Shown here piece by piece: positions 27,500 to 35,543 of a stretch of 64,000 nucleotides of DNA. Made by a program: the position numbers and the translations under genes. The DNA comes from Arthrobacter sp. ZGTC412 (GTDB lineage: Bacteria > Actinomycetota > Actinomycetes > Actinomycetales > Micrococcaceae). Location of the stretch: the NCBI RefSeq assembly GCF_002929215.1, contig NZ_PJII01000002.1, forward strand, positions 275,389 through 339,388, in the 5' to 3' direction. Below the pieces are notes generated by a model that worked only from the letters and a program-made list of their open reading frames with translations, was not told the origin of the DNA and did not search any database. How positions within the stretch are numbered: the stretch's first letter is position 1; every line of letters begins with the position of its first letter.

Positions 27500-27751
27500 C
27501 TAAACGGCCCGGGGTGCGGCGGCGGCAGGGTCGTGCTGGTCTGAATCGTGCTGGTCAGAACCTGCCGCGGCCGCTGCTGCCAGCAGTTCGGGCGGCAGGA
27601 GGAGGGGAATTCCGTCCTCGATGGCGTAGCGGGGCTTCACTCCGGACTCGCCTGCGACGGCTGCAACGAGTTCTTCGCCTTCCTGCACCAGGGACGACCC
27701 TGTCACGGGACAACGCAGGACGGACAGGAGTTCAGGACTGATCTTTGGCAT
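27500..27751 (-). CDS. Trm112-like small protein
   Basis: 83 aa. Starts MPKISPELLSVLRCPVTGSS and has the family end YAIEDGIPLLLPPE; Trm112/UPF0434 proteins usually carry a zinc site, but here only one Cys remains, so metal binding is doubtful. In eukaryotes and archaea Trm112 activates methyltransferases; the bacterial role is unclear. Same strand as ahcY and DUF3499; GGGAG lies 9 bases before the ATG. The C-terminus is an Ala/Asp/His tail. Confidence 0.8.
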   Translation of the reverse strand: MPKISPELLSVLRCPVTGSSLVQEGEELVAAVAGESGVKPRYAIEDGIPLLLPPELLAAAAAAGSDQHDSDQHDPAAAAPRAV

Positions 27752-27828
27752 TATTCATGCTCCCTGGCGGGCGCGCTCGCGCCGGTAGCGGACGGAATTG
27801 CAGCTTCCAGCCTACCGCCAGATGCGCG

Positions 27829-28218
27829 TCAGGACGGTTCCCGCAGGACGCGGAGGTGGCCCCTTCGGGCCCCCTCGGCTCCGGCTGGTGCTTCCAACGC
27901 CGAATGGGGGCCGCGTTTTCCGGAAGGCGGCGGCGCCTGGGCGGGCAACGCGGCAGCCTCGCGGACTGCATTGGCCAGTGCCAGAAGGTCGTCCGGGCCA
28001 GGCTGCTGCGGAGTGGAAGGCATGGCCAGGCGCAGAACTTCCCAGCCCCGGGGGACGGTGAGGGAATCAGCGTGCTGCTCGCACAGATCGTAACAATGGG
28101 GTTCGGCGTACGTGGCCAGCGGACCAAGGACCGCTGTGGAATCCGCGTAGACGTACGTCAGAGTAGCTACCGCTGACTGGCGGCACGCAGATCTTGAACA
28201 CTGACGGATAGCTCCCAC
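27829..28218 (-). CDS. DUF3499 protein (putative zinc-binding)
   Basis: 129 aa from the GTG at 28218 (MGAIRQCSRSACRQ). A CSRSAC pair near the N-terminus and HCYDLCEQH near residue 42 give a Cys/His set suited to one zinc ion. Found next to whiB2 and the metallopeptidase-family gene in many actinobacteria (Rv3258c in M. tuberculosis, from memory). The C-terminal half is Ala/Pro/Gly-rich. GGAG is about 14 bases upstream, rather far, so the start is only likely. Function unknown. Confidence 0.82.
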   Translation of the reverse strand: MGAIRQCSRSACRQSAVATLTYVYADSTAVLGPLATYAEPHCYDLCEQHADSLTVPRGWEVLRLAMPSTPQQPGPDDLLALANAVREAAALPAQAPPPSGKRGPHSALEAPAGAEGARRGHLRVLREPS

Positions 28219-28325
28219 GACATCACAGACTACTCCGTGCAGACGGCAAAACCCGGCATTGCCGCCCCGGGTCGACGCGCCTTGGCGGGTGCAGCCCATG
28301 TGTCGCGTAAATCCTCCCCCGGGTT

Positions 28326-28331
28326 TACAGT
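28326..28331 (+). promoter_or_regulatory. -10 box of the metallopeptidase-family gene (leaderless)
   Basis: TACAGT ends 6 bases before the ATG at 28338; no ribosome-binding site is present. Confidence 0.45.
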
Positions 28332-28337
28332 CGATGT

Positions 28338-28850
28338 ATGCAGTCATCGAACCATGAATCAGGCTTTTCGGTCCGGTTGGCTGACCCGGATGCCCGCAGG
28401 GACCCGGGCACCGCATCGCCGGGCAAAAGCTTTATGATGCGCCGCCGCAACCGCCACGGACGGGGCCTCCGCGGCGAGGTGATGCTCCCCACCCATCCCG
28501 GTTACCGCACGCGTTCGGACCGCTTCGATGACATGGTGCTGGACTCCGCGCAACGGCTGCACGACATCTGGGGCAAAACCCTCGACGGCGTCCGTTTCGG
28601 CGTCGATGAAATCCCGCCGGACCTGGAGCAGTTGGCGTTGAATGCCACCACGGCCCCCATGGGTTCCTATACCCCTGCAACGAACGAGGACGGGCCGATG
28701 ATTACCGTGTACCGGCGCGTGGTTGAGCAGGCGTGCGGCAGTGTGGACGAACTCCATGACCTGGTCCATGACGTGGTGGTAGAGCACACAGCTGAAATGC
28801 TGGGTGTTGCCCCGGAGACCCTTGACCCCGTGTACCGCCGCCGGTACTGA
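28338..28850 (+). CDS. Metallopeptidase-family (DUF1025) protein lacking HExxH
   Basis: 170 aa. The core RFDDMVLDSAQRLHDIW ... ITVYRRVVEQACGSVDELHDLVHDVVVEH matches the metallopeptidase family (MMP-like zincin). The usual HExxH zinc motif is replaced at residue 144 by HDVVVEH, so catalysis in the standard way is unlikely. Actinobacterial members I recall share this HxVVVE form. A basic N-terminal tail (RRRNRHGRG at about 35) precedes the fold. Divergent from DUF3499 and convergent with DUF5719; Rv3259 is the likely counterpart next to whiB2. Confidence 0.8.
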   Translation: MQSSNHESGFSVRLADPDARRDPGTASPGKSFMMRRRNRHGRGLRGEVMLPTHPGYRTRSDRFDDMVLDSAQRLHDIWGKTLDGVRFGVDEIPPDLEQLALNATTAPMGSYTPATNEDGPMITVYRRVVEQACGSVDELHDLVHDVVVEHTAEMLGVAPETLDPVYRRRY

Positions 28851-28873
28851 TCCCGCTGCAGCATCAGCTTCTG

Positions 28874-28900
28874 CCGGCCGCCGCCGCAATCGGCGGCCGG
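28874..28900. terminator. Bidirectional terminator
   Basis: Perfect 10-base stem (CCGGCCGCCG with CGGCGGCCGG) and 7-base loop between convergent genes; 24 bases after the metallopeptidase-family stop and 19 before the DUF5719 stop. Confidence 0.65.
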
Positions 28901-28918
28901 TTACCGGACGTCCGAGCT

Positions 28919-30583
28919 TCAGTAACTCAAGGTGACGGGCACTGTTTCCTGTCCTGCCGCTGCGGACAGGAAGGCCAGCGACGAAATATCGTCCCGCCCG
29001 TCCTGCTGCAGCAGCAGGGCTCCGTAAGCGGCATCGCCTGAGGCTGACACCACATAACCCACGACGTCGGAATCCTCTGCCTTTTCAGGAATGGCGATGG
29101 ACGCCGTGGTTCCGCCGGCGATGTCGGCGGTGGAGGCTGCCCGGACCTTGCCGTCGGCAGTGATGGCGGAATAGGTGATAGTGGCCCGGTTGTCGAGGGC
29201 ACCGAAAACGAGATGGCGCTGGCCCCCCTGCGGAACGGGGACCACGTGCTGGCTGCCGAGCCTCACTCCCGATGCCGCCCAGGCGACGTCGGCCGCCCTG
29301 TTGTCCTGGAGTCCCCGGGTTACCCGGGCGGCGGCGACGAAGGTGACATCCGATGATGCAACCACCGTGTAGTGACCTGCCGGGGCGCCAGCGAGCGGGA
29401 CTTCCGTGGCGGTGCCCGCTTTGGCAGTGATGACTCCCCCGTTGGGCAGTGCCTTCTGGCCGTCGCGCCCGTAGAGCTTGACCTCCACCACTGCGTCTGA
29501 AGGGCCGGGAACGGTGAGTTGCAGGGTCGGCCCGGCGTCCTCGTAGCCGGACCTTCCCGTGAGCTGAGCTACCTGCCCGGGGTCCTGGATATCAACGCCG
29601 GTCATCACCTGCCGGACGGCCGGCGCCGCTCCGGGTGTGATGAAGTCCACGCCGCCCGGGGTGAGCCCGCGCAGGACACTCTGCTGGATGACGGCTGCGA
29701 CAGGGCCGCCGGCGCTGCGCACGTGCACGCTCAGCTGGCCCTCTCCCGGAGCCAGGCCGGCGAGCACCACCGGCCTGGACGTGCCGGGCGCCACCAGCAG
29801 CCCCCGGCTGCCGGGTGCCTGGATCTGCCCCGCGGCCCCGAAAAGCTCGAGACTGACGGTGGCCGGTGTGGTGGACGCGTTGGTCAGCACCAGCACTGAC
29901 GTACGGCCTACGGTGGTGCTGGCACCCACCAGCCATTGATCGTTGGCCGGCTGCAGGCAGTTGGCTGCCGCAGTCCCCTGCAGGTCACCGTCCGTTGCCG
30001 TGAACTTCATGGCTGCGGCCGCAGAGGCCTTCTGGTTTGCCAGGGCGTCGGCGCTGAGAATGCTGACCTGATCCACGGAACGGCGCGCAACCACTCCCGC
30101 GAGAAGCTCCTGGGGACCTTCGGCGGCACCGGGCTGGGCCTGCTCCTTTGCAATCTCGACGGTGGTCGTTCCGCTGAGTTCCGACAGCCGACTGGCAGGC
30201 AGCACCCCTCCTGCGCTGAGTACCGCCCCGGTTACCGAGCTTGCGGCAGTTTCCGACTCCGGGCTGAATTGCGGATCAGTGCCCGCTTCAGTGCCTTCCA
30301 GCAGCCGGGCGGGGCCCGGGCAGACTCCTACACTGGATCCGGCAGGAACGGCCGACTCCCCTGCGGGTACGGCACGGCTGGAAACGGGCTGCGGGAGGGC
30401 TGACCCGGCTGCCACCACGGCGCCCGCACCGGCGATGACGACGGCGGCAGACGCCAGGCTGGAGAGCAGCGCCTTCCGCCCCTTGGCGGCTGAACGCTTG
30501 GCAGGCCCGGGGCTTTGCGGGGGTTCCACAGCGGTGGAACCGCTTGCCTCTGATGCTTCCGCGGACGTGGAAGTGTTACGCAT
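28919..30583 (-). CDS. DUF5719 exported/membrane-anchored protein
   Basis: 554 aa. A basic cytoplasmic start with a membrane helix at about residues 38-62 (ALLSSLASAAVVIAGAGAVV), then a long extracytoplasmic region of beta-rich repeats with no Cys pattern or catalytic motif that I recognise. Its ATG overlaps the glycosyltransferase stop by 8 bases, so the two are translationally coupled and probably act together at the membrane. DUF5719 is found in this place beside the large glycosyltransferase and whiB in other actinobacteria. Function unknown. Confidence 0.8.
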   Translation of the reverse strand: MRNTSTSAEASEASGSTAVEPPQSPGPAKRSAAKGRKALLSSLASAAVVIAGAGAVVAAGSALPQPVSSRAVPAGESAVPAGSSVGVCPGPARLLEGTEAGTDPQFSPESETAASSVTGAVLSAGGVLPASRLSELSGTTTVEIAKEQAQPGAAEGPQELLAGVVARRSVDQVSILSADALANQKASAAAAMKFTATDGDLQGTAAANCLQPANDQWLVGASTTVGRTSVLVLTNASTTPATVSLELFGAAGQIQAPGSRGLLVAPGTSRPVVLAGLAPGEGQLSVHVRSAGGPVAAVIQQSVLRGLTPGGVDFITPGAAPAVRQVMTGVDIQDPGQVAQLTGRSGYEDAGPTLQLTVPGPSDAVVEVKLYGRDGQKALPNGGVITAKAGTATEVPLAGAPAGHYTVVASSDVTFVAAARVTRGLQDNRAADVAWAASGVRLGSQHVVPVPQGGQRHLVFGALDNRATITYSAITADGKVRAASTADIAGGTTASIAIPEKAEDSDVVGYVVSASGDAAYGALLLQQDGRDDISSLAFLSAAAGQETVPVTLSY

Positions 30584-33500
30584 TCTGGTGTTCCTTACGC
30601 AGCGAGCCTTCGTCCCGTGAAATACCAGTCCTCTGGCGCGGGGCAGGCATGGGGATGGCGAGCATGACCGTCAGCCCAATGACGGTGAACTGGGCGATCC
30701 CTAACCACAGGGCCCACGGATTCTCGTACCGTACCGTCAGCTGGCCCGCCGAGGCCGGGAGGGTGAAAGCCTGGGACCATCCTGAAGTAGTCGAGGTCAG
30801 CCTGCGGCCGTCCAGCCAGGCACTCCAGCCGGGATCTGCCCGTTCCGCCAGCACCACGAGGCGGCCCTCCGGCCCCTCGGGCACAGCAGCGTCGACGTCG
30901 TCATACCCCGACGGGACCAGCGCAATGGCGGAGCCGTCCGCGTCAACAACCCGCACTCGGTGGGCAACGTCTGCGCCTTGGAGGATTGGCTGGTTCAGTG
31001 GAGTGATCCGCCATAGCCAGCCGACGTCGGTCTGCCCCACTGCAATAAGCCCGGGTACCGCGTCCATCCTGCTGGCAGTGAGCTGGGCGGCGGTGTCTGC
31101 TGCCCGGAGAACCACAAAGCCGGCCCCGAGCTGTTCCAGGTCGGTCCGGGGGTCCACGCCCTGGCCGGCCACCAGTGTCGCCACCACGCGGCGGACCGCC
31201 GCGGTAACGTCATCGTCCTCACGGACCGTTTCTGATCCCGGCGGGCCCAGTATGTTCCGTACCGCGGCGATGGCCGAAAGGCTGTCCAGTGTGGTGCCCG
31301 CGCCCCTCATAAGGGAAGCGTCATACGTGCCGTTCTCGCCGGTGCTGATCAGGAGTGTGCGCGTCTGTTCAGGCCCGGTCCCGCGGTCGATGGCCGTGGC
31401 CGGGAGGGTTCGCGCGCCGGCTGCCTCGACGAGCCGGGGCGTGCCCAGAGCGGTGTGCTTTTGGGCGGTGACAACAGTCGGACGGAGGATGTTCTGCGCC
31501 GACCAGGCAGCCATTCCTGCCAACGGTCCCACCAGCAGGAGCACCATGCCGCACGCGGTCGCTGACTGCAGTGCCCTCTTGTGTTTGCTGGTGCCAGCCA
31601 CTGCCCGGTCCGCCTTGTCCAGCAGCCGTTCTGCTCCCAGTACACCGGCACCCAGCAGGGCGAACGCTGCTGCAGAAACCGCAGGTCCGGGGAAGGGCGT
31701 GACCATGGTGTCGGCATTCACGCCGGTGGCGACGTGCCCTGCAAGCCAGCCTCCGGCCAGGGCAAGAGTGGCCACGACCCACAGTGACCTGGCAATCCGG
31801 GCCCGGTTGCCGGGGAGGCTAACGGCGGCCACGGCCAGGAGCAGCACGGGGACGGCAACGAGGAAGGCCAACAAGAGGGCCCACGGCACGGCGCTGTCCG
31901 CGAAGTACGGTAGTCCCGCCAGCCCGCTGTTGGCGCCGAATTCAAGCGGCTGGCCGAGCAGCTGCTGCCATAGAGGAGCAGCATCAAAGCCCAGCGGCAC
32001 GCCGGGATCAGCCAACAGGGCCCGGGGCCTATCCAGGGCTGAGAGGCCGAGAGGGATGAACAGGGCCGCGGTTGGCAGCAGTGCCCACCACACCGTCCGG
32101 CCGCGGCGCCCGAGCAGGAGCCCGCAAAGTACTATAACCACCGTCGCAGGTATCAGCAGGGACGGCGCGGACGCGGTGACGACAGCGAGGGCCAGGCCGG
32201 CCGCCGCTGCAGCCGTCCATGAAGGCATCCCGTTGATCCCGGGTTTGGCGGGTGGCCTGTCGGTGAAACGTAGGTCACCGGGAGCCGGCAGCTGGAACCG
32301 GCCTTGTCCCACTGCGGAGCCGGTTGCCCGCAACAGGGCCAGGGCCAGCAGCGGAATCATGATGTGCGCAATAAGGGACCCGGCCCGGCCCTGGTTGAGG
32401 GCCACCTGCAGGGCTGGGGCAGCGGCCCAGAAAAGTGCTCCTGCCAGGCGGAGGCGGCGGCGGACTGTCAGGCCGCCCGCCGCAAACCAGGCGGTAAGGC
32501 CGGACAATGGCGTGCCGAGCAGCAGCAGCCAGGCCATGGCGGCATTGGCGTCACCGCCGCCCAGTACACCCAGGATCCAGAGGACATATCCGAAGGGATC
32601 CCCGCGGCCGGGAAGCCCGGCACCCAGCGAGATCCACCAGCTGGACGCATGGTGCCAGATGTCCCCCAGTCCGGCTGCGACCGGAATGAGGGCCCCGCCA
32701 GACACTGCGGGGGCACCAAAAAGTCCGGTCAAGCCCAGCAGGGAGGTAACAGACCCAACGATGACAGCGGCCAGGGCACCGTTCCCCACCCAGCCGCGCT
32801 TGCTGGTGGCAAGCGCCGCGAAGTCGTCGGCTGCGTCGCCGGTGGGCTGGTTTGCCAACGGGTCCTGTTCGAGGTGGTCCGCGGCGCTGCCGTCTGAACC
32901 CAGGGCTTCCATGAGGGAGCGCCGGTGACTCCAGACCTCACGGCGGGGGGTCTGGAGTTTCCGGATGACGGACCGGCGGATCCGGCGTGTCTCCCTGGCG
33001 TTCGCCCTTGCCCTTATTACGGCCCGGGGACGTCCCAGTGCTGCAAATGTTGCTGCCAGCTGGGTAATGCCGTGCCCGGGATCCTTAACCGCGATGCTCA
33101 ACACCAGTTTGAACATGCTGCCGAGAAGGGCAGCCACGCCATGGACGGGGACCATCCACAGCGGTGCATGCTTCAGCCGCAAGTGGACCTGGGCCTTACG
33201 GGCCGCGGCGGCGTTGCCTAAAGCATGGGGACGGTGTGCTACGTGGAACATCCTCGCCGCGGGGACAATCACCACACGGTGTCCCGCCAGGCGGTTGCGC
33301 CAGCAGAAGTCGACGTCATCCCCGCTGCCGGGGAGGGCGGGATCGAAGCCGCCAAGGTGTTCCCAGACGTCCCGTCGGACCAGCATGCCGGCGGAATTCA
33401 CGGCAAAGGTATCGCTGCGGCCGTCGTATTGCCCCTGGTCGAGTTCGTCGGCGTCAATGAGCGTCAACCGCTCGGCCCAGCGGCTGGTGGACAGGCCTAC

Positions 33501-33893
33501 GTCCACCAGCTTGCGTCCGGCGTGCCAGTCCAGCTGCTTGCAGCCGGCAACTGTTACGGAGGGTGCGCGTTCGACGGCGAGGAGAAGTTCCGCCAGGGCC
33601 TCCGGAGCGGGCGCGGCGTCATCGTGAAGCAGCCAGATCCACTCTGAACTGCCGTTGCCGTGGTCTTCCCGCCAAGGGGCGAGTTCGGCAAGACCGGCGG
33701 TTACCGCGGCGCCCATGCCGCTCTTTCCGCGGAGGCTTACTATCAGCGACTCACCCAGGGCCTGCTCAAGGAGGGCCTTGGAATCATCGCGGGACCCGGT
33801 GTCAACGCCTATGACGTAGTCCGCGGGCCGGGTCTGGCCCGCCAGCGCTGCCAGTGTTCTGGGAAGATAGGCACTGCCGTTGTGGGCAACCAC
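30576..33893 (-). CDS. Large glycosyltransferase family 2 membrane protein
   Basis: 1,105 aa from the GTG at 33893. The N-terminal GT-A domain (about 1-240) has VDTGSRDDS, the metal-binding-like LLHDDAAP and the acceptor motif GFDPALPGSGDDVDFCWRNR. It is followed by a soluble linker and about 12-14 membrane helices (about 375-840), then an extracytoplasmic C-terminal region (about 850-1065) and a last helix. The GTG start cuts into the first beta strand: codons upstream read VHVTAVV in frame without ATG, GTG or TTG, so the true start may be a rare ATT at 33923. Sits between whiB and DUF5719. Probably builds or exports a wall polysaccharide; substrate unknown. Confidence 0.85.
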   Translation of the reverse strand: MVAHNGSAYLPRTLAALAGQTRPADYVIGVDTGSRDDSKALLEQALGESLIVSLRGKSGMGAAVTAGLAELAPWREDHGNGSSEWIWLLHDDAAPAPEALAELLLAVERAPSVTVAGCKQLDWHAGRKLVDVGLSTSRWAERLTLIDADELDQGQYDGRSDTFAVNSAGMLVRRDVWEHLGGFDPALPGSGDDVDFCWRNRLAGHRVVIVPAARMFHVAHRPHALGNAAAARKAQVHLRLKHAPLWMVPVHGVAALLGSMFKLVLSIAVKDPGHGITQLAATFAALGRPRAVIRARANARETRRIRRSVIRKLQTPRREVWSHRRSLMEALGSDGSAADHLEQDPLANQPTGDAADDFAALATSKRGWVGNGALAAVIVGSVTSLLGLTGLFGAPAVSGGALIPVAAGLGDIWHHASSWWISLGAGLPGRGDPFGYVLWILGVLGGGDANAAMAWLLLLGTPLSGLTAWFAAGGLTVRRRLRLAGALFWAAAPALQVALNQGRAGSLIAHIMIPLLALALLRATGSAVGQGRFQLPAPGDLRFTDRPPAKPGINGMPSWTAAAAAGLALAVVTASAPSLLIPATVVIVLCGLLLGRRGRTVWWALLPTAALFIPLGLSALDRPRALLADPGVPLGFDAAPLWQQLLGQPLEFGANSGLAGLPYFADSAVPWALLLAFLVAVPVLLLAVAAVSLPGNRARIARSLWVVATLALAGGWLAGHVATGVNADTMVTPFPGPAVSAAAFALLGAGVLGAERLLDKADRAVAGTSKHKRALQSATACGMVLLLVGPLAGMAAWSAQNILRPTVVTAQKHTALGTPRLVEAAGARTLPATAIDRGTGPEQTRTLLISTGENGTYDASLMRGAGTTLDSLSAIAAVRNILGPPGSETVREDDDVTAAVRRVVATLVAGQGVDPRTDLEQLGAGFVVLRAADTAAQLTASRMDAVPGLIAVGQTDVGWLWRITPLNQPILQGADVAHRVRVVDADGSAIALVPSGYDDVDAAVPEGPEGRLVVLAERADPGWSAWLDGRRLTSTTSGWSQAFTLPASAGQLTVRYENPWALWLGIAQFTVIGLTVMLAIPMPAPRQRTGISRDEGSLRKEHQNA

Positions 33894-33922
33894 AACGGCA
33901 GTGACGTGGACATCCTGATGAA

Positions 33923-34453
33923 TTAGATTGCTCGCTTCCTTAGCCGCCGGCGCTCACGCTCGGAAAGGCCTCCCCAGATGCCGAACCGCTCGTCATTCGC
34001 CAGGGCGTACTCAAGGCACTGGGACCGCACGTTACAGGCACCGCAGACCTTCTTGGCGTCACGGGTGGAGCCGCCCTTTTCGGGAAAGAACGCCTCGGGG
34101 TCGGTCTGGGCGCACAGCGCGTCCGTCTGCCAGCCGAGCTCGCCTTCGTCATCAAAGTCCTGCTGGAAGGGCAGTCCGATCCAAACAGGCTGTGCCGTTC
34201 CGGCCGCCAGCTCCATGGGCGGATCGAGCTCGTCCTCGGAGTCCTGCCCGCCGTCCAGCAGTGCTTCGTGCTCGGCAAGGAAGGCTGTTGCCTGGTCCTG
34301 CAGGAAGTCCTTGTTGTTCGTGTTGTACCGCTCCGCAGCGTCAGGATCGGCCGGATCGACGTACCAATCGCTGGGTACCCCCCGTGCACGGTATCTTGCC
34401 GTTGCCTGGCCGGCCACGACGGCATCTTCCTGGATACGCTCTGCTTGCCCCAC
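33923..34453 (-). CDS. whiB2: WhiB2-like iron-sulfur transcription factor
   Basis: WhiB proteins bind a [4Fe-4S] cluster and sigma factor region 4; the WhiB2/WhmD group is needed for septation. 176 aa from the GTG at 34453, which has a strong AGGAGG 7 bases upstream. Cluster cysteines are 114, 137, 140 and 146 (C-x22-C-x2-C-x5-C), followed by the turn motif GIWGGLSERERRRLRKRA. The N-terminal about 100 residues are acidic and longer than in mycobacteria. The orthology to WhiB2 rests on the neighbours (large GT2, DUF3499, metallopeptidase-family gene). Confidence 0.92.
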   Translation of the reverse strand: MGQAERIQEDAVVAGQATARYRARGVPSDWYVDPADPDAAERYNTNNKDFLQDQATAFLAEHEALLDGGQDSEDELDPPMELAAGTAQPVWIGLPFQQDFDDEGELGWQTDALCAQTDPEAFFPEKGGSTRDAKKVCGACNVRSQCLEYALANDERFGIWGGLSERERRRLRKRAI

Positions 34454-34530
34454 GGCGCCCCTCCTGATGTTGCAGCTTCTGCCTGGATACGTGGACACTC
34501 GGTTGTGTGCCGGTATTTACGCAGGTGCCT

Positions 34531-34560
34531 TTAGTTACCTAATTACACGCGTGTAACTAA
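34531..34560. promoter_or_regulatory. Nested palindromes / GTNAC repeats upstream of whiB
   Basis: TTAGTTAC (34531-34538) and GTAACTAA (34553-34560) form an inverted repeat, and inside it TTACACGCGTGTAA (34543-34556) is a perfect 14-base palindrome. On the minus strand it also reads GTTAC-N6-GTAAT-N3-GTAAC, an 11-base-period repeat like those upstream of rpfB and near uppS. It lies about 80-105 bases before the whiB start, in promoter position. Confidence 0.5.
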
Positions 34561-34820
34561 GGTGAGTCAAGCCGCTGCCCGGATAATAATCACCAACAGC
34601 CCCTAAATGGTGCACGCCACGCCCGAACTTTTGCCCGTCTTACCCATCGGCGGACTGTTTATGCAAGGCGTCCGCTTCAAAAACTCGGGTTTTAGCGGCC
34701 CGAACGGCACAGCAGAGTAGATGACGCTTCTTTTTCTGCGACGAAGGTCACGCCGGCGGTCCCCTTCAAATCACTGCCGGGCCCAGTGACCGGGCCCGTC
34801 CGCAATGGCAGGATTGAGCC
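34561..34820. other. Intergenic region between whiB and TIGR03089 gene
   Basis: Relatively AT-rich for this genome near 34580-34740. It probably holds more of the whiB promoter and the promoter of the plus-strand gene at 34821. A short hairpin GGGCCCAGTGACCGGGCCC (34777-34795) lies just before that gene. I see no open reading frame or structured RNA that I can name. Confidence 0.4.
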
Positions 34821-35519
34821 ATGACTACCCCGGCAATCGATTTGATGACCAGCCTTCGTTCAGGCAACTCCTCTGCGCCTCGCCTCACCTGGTACGGCCC
34901 GGACTCGGAGCGTGTGGAGCTGTCCGGAAAGGTGCTGGACAATTGGGTGGCCAAGACCAGCAACCTCCTCCAGGACGAACTGGACGCCGAACCCGGCATG
35001 CGGCTGGCGCTGGACCTGCCCGCGCACTGGAAAGGACTGGTCTGGGCGCTTGCCGCCTGGCAGCTCGGCCTTGAGACAGTCCTGAACGGCGGTGAAGCCG
35101 ACCTCCTGGCCACCGCCCGGCCGGAGCCGGCAGCAGGTAAGTACGACGCCGTTGTGGCCGTTGCGCTGCCCGCCCTGGCCATGCGCTGGGCCGGCGAACT
35201 GCCGGCCGGTTGTCTGGATTACGCGGCGGAAGTGCGCTCCCACGGAGACGTATTTATGCAGCACACCGAGGCCGACCCCTCGTCCTGCGCAATCGTTGCG
35301 CAGGACGGCCGCCGGCACTCCCACCAGGACCTGCTTGACGGCTTCGCAGTGCCCCATCAAGAGGCCGTCCGGCTGCATATACCGGGACAGGACGGACTGG
35401 AGGCGGCGTTGGCCAATGCGCTGGGCGCGTGGCGGCTCGGGGGTTCAGTGGTACTGACGCACCCCGATGTGGAGCCCACGGAGAAGCTGCTCGCCGCGGA
35501 ACGCATCCACGGCAGCTGA
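34821..35519 (+). CDS. TIGR03089 family protein
   Basis: 232 aa. The pattern MTTPAIDLMTSLRSGNSSAPRL ... WYGPDSERVELSGKVLDNWVAKTSNLLQ, DLPAHWKGLVWALAAWQLG and the closing GGSVVLTHPDVEPTEKLLAAERI match this actinobacterial family, which resembles a shortened AMP-binding (acyl-CoA synthetase) N-terminal part without the ATP loop. In M. tuberculosis the counterpart, from memory, is Rv3268 next to an LCP gene; here the LCP gene is 2.6 kb downstream. Function unknown. Confidence 0.8.
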   Translation: MTTPAIDLMTSLRSGNSSAPRLTWYGPDSERVELSGKVLDNWVAKTSNLLQDELDAEPGMRLALDLPAHWKGLVWALAAWQLGLETVLNGGEADLLATARPEPAAGKYDAVVAVALPALAMRWAGELPAGCLDYAAEVRSHGDVFMQHTEADPSSCAIVAQDGRRHSHQDLLDGFAVPHQEAVRLHIPGQDGLEAALANALGAWRLGGSVVLTHPDVEPTEKLLAAERIHGS

Positions 35520-35543
35520 AGGGCTGCTCCTGCCGTCTTGCCC

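Noticed and set aside
30544-32928. 794-residue open frame on the plus strand opposite the glycosyltransferase
   Set aside because: Ser/Arg/Pro/Thr-rich antisense translation with no motif; the minus strand carries a real gene.
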